Below, piece by piece: positions 5,451 through 7,994 of a stretch of 7,994 bases of DNA. The notes under the pieces were generated by a model. It had not been told where the DNA came from, searched no databases, and was given only the letters and a program-made list of their open reading frames with translations. Source of the DNA: an uncultured Clostridiaceae bacterium (GTDB lineage: Bacteria; Bacillota; Clostridia; Lachnospirales; Lachnospiraceae); the NCBI GenBank assembly GCA_949841235.1, contig CATKZA010000067.1, forward strand, positions 1-7,994, given 5' to 3'. The position numbers and the translations under genes were made by a program. Position 1 is the first letter of the stretch, and the number at the start of each line of letters is the position of its first letter.

Positions 5451-7346
5451 GTGAAAAATATGATGGAAAGTTCCGGGATTGATAAGAGGATGAGGATCGT
5501 GGACAATTTGACCAAGTTCAATCAGAAAAAGAAACTCTGGATGACGCCCAAGCACCCCCTCTATGCCAAGTCCAAGCAGTATCGGATGATGTATGGGGCC
5601 ATTGTGTTCATGCAGGCGGAATTGAACCTTCTGGTCAATCCTCTGAATAATTTTGAGATGCAGCGCCTTCTGTCTGCGGGATTTGGCTTGCAGTCGGAAG
5701 ATATGGCGGAGGTTCTTCGCATGTCTAAGGATAAGGGAAATATGATTGATTCCCTTTTGGATGAGTTTGCCACGGAGCGGGAACGGTATCTGATGATGCT
5801 GGACTTGATTAATGTGAGCCTCCAGGAGGGGGATATCGGGGAAAAGCAGATGGAGTCCCTGCAATTATTCAGGAAAATGTTCCAGGTATCCAGCAAGGAG
5901 CTGGCCATACTGATGGAGTTTGCCAAGTGTGCGGCAAAGGAGGAAGTTTCTGAGTGCAGGGATTTGCTGCACCGCATGCATGTGCAGGGGATGGAACTTT
6001 CTCCTGTGGATATGAAGTATTATATTATGAGGTTGTGGGACACCATTCCCTGTACCCAGGAGATGCTGGAGGAGGAGTTGGAGGTGCGCATCGTGGAGCG
6101 GTGCCAGATTACGGAGGATCTGGTTCTGTATCCCGGCATGCGGCTGATTTTTGACCATGCCCAGGTGCGCATCCATGGGAATATCCTTTTGCAGGGGGGA
6201 GAATTGGTGATCGAAGATAGCAAGATCATCCGAAAGGGGGACAGCCACCGGGCCTGTGTGAACATGAAGGACGTACATAGCAGGATTTCCGTGTTCAATA
6301 GCGAAGTGGACTGTAGGAATTTGGGCATGTTTATCCGGGCGGAGGCGGGGGAACTCCTGATAAGGGGAAGTTCTATTTTCCGCACTACCAGGGGAACTGC
6401 CATCCGCTTCTGGGGCAATCGGATCGAGGTGGAGGACAGTATATTTTATGACTGCTATTCCCACGAGGATGGGGGAGCAATGATGATTCGCACGCCCAAT
6501 GGCATGGTGAAGGGCTGCACGTTCAGGAAATGCGAGGCAAAGAAGGGTGGTGCGATCTTTGCCGTGGAAGGGAACAGGATTACCAACTGCGTCTTTCGGG
6601 AGTGCGTGGTGGCAGAGTACGGAGCCGCCGTGTATTATCATGGACTGGTAAGGGCGAATGTGCATCATCTGACATATGATCATTGCTATCCGGAAGGGGT
6701 GGAGACCGTGCAGTATTTGGCCATGATGTCTACCTTTCAGATTGTGGGGCAGTATCCCATTCGGGTATCCACCATTATTGACTGTCCGGTGATTGTGGAG
6801 GCGGATGGGAACCTTACGATTGAGGATGCCAACGTGTATTTGAATTATCCCATTCGGTGTCGGGGCAGCATTCAGATGAAGAATGTGAAGTTGATCAGTA
6901 CCCATCTGAAAGATGGGGATATGCTTATTTTAGAGCATAGCAGAAGTTGTCAGATTTCCAATTGCGAATTTAATGGCATGTGTAGGACTGGGGGGATTTA
7001 TGCTTCCGGAACCAGAATCTTGGTGACAGATTCCCTGTTTCGCAATATGTCTGGAGGCAGGGCGATCTATGATGCCTATGCGCCGGAAATTCGGGAATGC
7101 ATTTTTAATTTTTGTGACGAGGGTGCCATCTATGCCCAGAATGGGGAGATTCAGCGCTGCGTCTTTGTGAATTGCAGGGGGAAGAGTGGCGCAGGCGTAT
7201 TGATGTATGGGAGCCGGGGACGGATTGAGCAGTGCAATTTCCGCAGATGCATCACGGATTTCAGCGGGGGCGCCATTGACAGAACCTTGGGGCAGCAGGT
7301 GATTAAGTGCATCTATGAGGATTGCAAGCCGGATAATGTTTCATAA
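5451..7346 (+). CDS. TerB-like helical domain plus two right-handed beta-helix modules, 631 aa
   Basis: This is a larger paralogue of the preceding gene's product. Residues 1-200 are helical with a basic start (KFNQKKKLW, 22-30). Within them 108-156 resemble a TerB-type bundle, including LQEGDIGEKQ followed by a hydrophobic helix. Both proteins share HPL near the N-terminus (35-37 here, 22-24 there). Beta-helix module 1 spans about 215-412 and module 2 about 430-626. Both open with a strand block around a G-x-I turn (HGNILLQGGELVIED; RGSIQMKNVKL). Both close with a Y-x-x-C-x-P motif (YDHCYPE; YEDCKPD), as in the neighbour. C-x-(F/Y)-x-x-C steps occur at C356/C361, C380/C385, C550/C555, C570/C575, C595/C600 and C620/C625. 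There is no signal peptide. The GTG start is chosen because AGGAGG (5440-5445) is 5 nt away; the ATG at 5460 would be 14 nt away. Function unknown; a cytoplasmic scaffold or binding surface is inferred. Confidence 0.87.
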   Translation: MKNMMESSGIDKRMRIVDNLTKFNQKKKLWMTPKHPLYAKSKQYRMMYGAIVFMQAELNLLVNPLNNFEMQRLLSAGFGLQSEDMAEVLRMSKDKGNMIDSLLDEFATERERYLMMLDLINVSLQEGDIGEKQMESLQLFRKMFQVSSKELAILMEFAKCAAKEEVSECRDLLHRMHVQGMELSPVDMKYYIMRLWDTIPCTQEMLEEELEVRIVERCQITEDLVLYPGMRLIFDHAQVRIHGNILLQGGELVIEDSKIIRKGDSHRACVNMKDVHSRISVFNSEVDCRNLGMFIRAEAGELLIRGSSIFRTTRGTAIRFWGNRIEVEDSIFYDCYSHEDGGAMMIRTPNGMVKGCTFRKCEAKKGGAIFAVEGNRITNCVFRECVVAEYGAAVYYHGLVRANVHHLTYDHCYPEGVETVQYLAMMSTFQIVGQYPIRVSTIIDCPVIVEADGNLTIEDANVYLNYPIRCRGSIQMKNVKLISTHLKDGDMLILEHSRSCQISNCEFNGMCRTGGIYASGTRILVTDSLFRNMSGGRAIYDAYAPEIRECIFNFCDEGAIYAQNGEIQRCVFVNCRGKSGAGVLMYGSRGRIEQCNFRRCITDFSGGAIDRTLGQQVIKCIYEDCKPDNVS

Positions 7347-7393
7347 AAAAGGTGCGAAGTCTTTCTAAACACGAAAGACTTCGCACCTTTTTT
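7345..7393. terminator. Perfect bidirectional intrinsic terminator between convergent genes
   Basis: A 21-bp perfect stem pairs 7345-7365 with 7373-7393 around a 7-nt loop (TAAACAC). It is flanked by six A on the left and six T on the right, so it works for both strands. Two bases of the TAA of the beta-helix gene (7344-7346) and of the TAA of the minus-strand gene (7392-7394) are part of the stem itself. Confidence 0.96.
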
Positions 7394-7994
7394 ATGCTCC
7401 CTCTGCTTCTTCTGACTCTGCCTGGGCGGGAGGCAGGAGATGCAGCTTTACTTTTCCCAATTTATTTTTTTCGGCAGACAATATGGTGTAAGTGGCGAAC
7501 TCGTCGCTGACAGTCTCGCCCGCTTCTGGAAAGCGATCCAGAAGATTGATGATATGCCCGGAGATGGAATCGTAGTCCTCTGATTCAATGGAGATGCCCA
7601 GCTGTTCATTGATGTCGTCCAATTTGGCCACGCCCAGCAAAAGGTAATCTTCATCGTTGATTCGGGTGATTTCGTCCTCTTCGTCTTCATCGTACTCGTC
7701 TCGGATTTCCCCTACGATTTCTTCCAATAAATCTTCCAGCGTCAGCATCCCCGATGTGGAACCATATTCATCCAACACGATGGCCATTGGGATGGAGTCC
7801 TGCTTCATCTCAAAAAATAGCTCGGAAGTTTTTTTGTATTCATATGTGAAATAAGGTTCCCGCATCAGTTCCTTTACGGAAAAGTCCTTCTTGGAACCCT
7901 GATAGAAGAATACATCCTTCAAGTTGATGATTCCCACAATATTATCCCGGTTTTCGCTGTATACGGGCATGCGCGTGAATGTAAATTCGGTAAA
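7392..7994 (-). CDS. CBS / CorC-HlyC domain protein of the hemolysin (CNNM/CorC) family, C-terminal part
   Basis: This is the C-terminal 200 residues of a membrane protein cut by the right edge of the window. The frame stays open to base 7994, reading FTEFTFTR before the Met at 7970, so that Met is internal. Counting from that Met, the segment MPVYSENRDNIVGI starts the first CBS repeat, and the second lies near 31-88. The second ends in the family hallmark VLDEYGSTSGMLTLEDLLEE (65-84). A very acidic linker follows (DEYDEDEEDE, 91-100), then the CorC_HlyC transporter-associated domain (about 106-180). The missing N-terminus should carry the DUF21/CNNM transmembrane domain. Members are linked to divalent cation (Mg2+/Co2+) transport and are often annotated as hemolysins; a real haemolytic role is doubtful. 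CBS pairs usually bind adenine nucleotides. It is convergent with the beta-helix genes and shares their terminator, so it is not part of their operon. Confidence 0.93.
   Translation of the reverse strand, partial: FTEFTFTRMPVYSENRDNIVGIINLKDVFFYQGSKKDFSVKELMREPYFTYEYKKTSELFFEMKQDSIPMAIVLDEYGSTSGMLTLEDLLEEIVGEIRDEYDEDEEDEITRINDEDYLLLGVAKLDDINEQLGISIESEDYDSISGHIINLLDRFPEAGETVSDEFATYTILSAEKNKLGKVKLHLLPPAQAESEEAEGA

Noticed and set aside
5865..6905. Long 346-codon open frame on the minus strand opposite the larger beta-helix gene
   Set aside because: Its translation is rich in His, Ile and Pro with no recognisable domain, and it lies wholly antisense to a gene with clear repeats, ribosome binding site and terminator. 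It is a shadow of codon bias.

Overview
The window looks like a chromosomal segment of a Firmicutes bacterium of the class Clostridia, most likely Lachnospiraceae. This rests on a class 1B dihydroorotate dehydrogenase next to pyrE, a FliB-type Cys-cluster protein, strong AGGAGG-type ribosome binding sites and A/T-flanked intrinsic terminators. The lineage is an inference from protein style, not a database result.

Region 1 (1-2830) reads rightward and holds the end of a pyrimidine biosynthesis operon: pyrD, cut by the left edge, then pyrE. They are followed by a 49-residue single-span membrane protein and a FliB/YkgJ-type cysteine-cluster protein, whose GTG start overlaps the preceding stop codon. 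A strong intrinsic terminator at 2779-2825 closes this unit.

Region 2 (2831-3185) is non-coding. It has a possible sigma-A promoter and then four tandem copies of a 45-48 bp repeat directly upstream of the next gene.

Region 3 (3186-7393) is the unusual part. It holds a ParA/MinD-like protein with a degenerate P-loop and two related proteins with no signal peptide. Each of these two has an alpha-helical N-terminus (TerB-like in pattern) joined to a right-handed parallel beta-helix. The second carries two beta-helix modules in a row. A second promoter and a long-range inverted repeat lie between the ParA-like gene and the beta-helix pair. I infer a cytoplasmic system in which a MinD/ParA-like protein works with beta-helix scaffold proteins. 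I do not recognise it as a described system.

Region 4 (7392-7994, minus strand) is the C-terminal part of a CBS/CorC-HlyC (hemolysin-family) membrane protein. It converges on region 3, and both genes share one perfect 21-bp bidirectional terminator that contains both stop codons.
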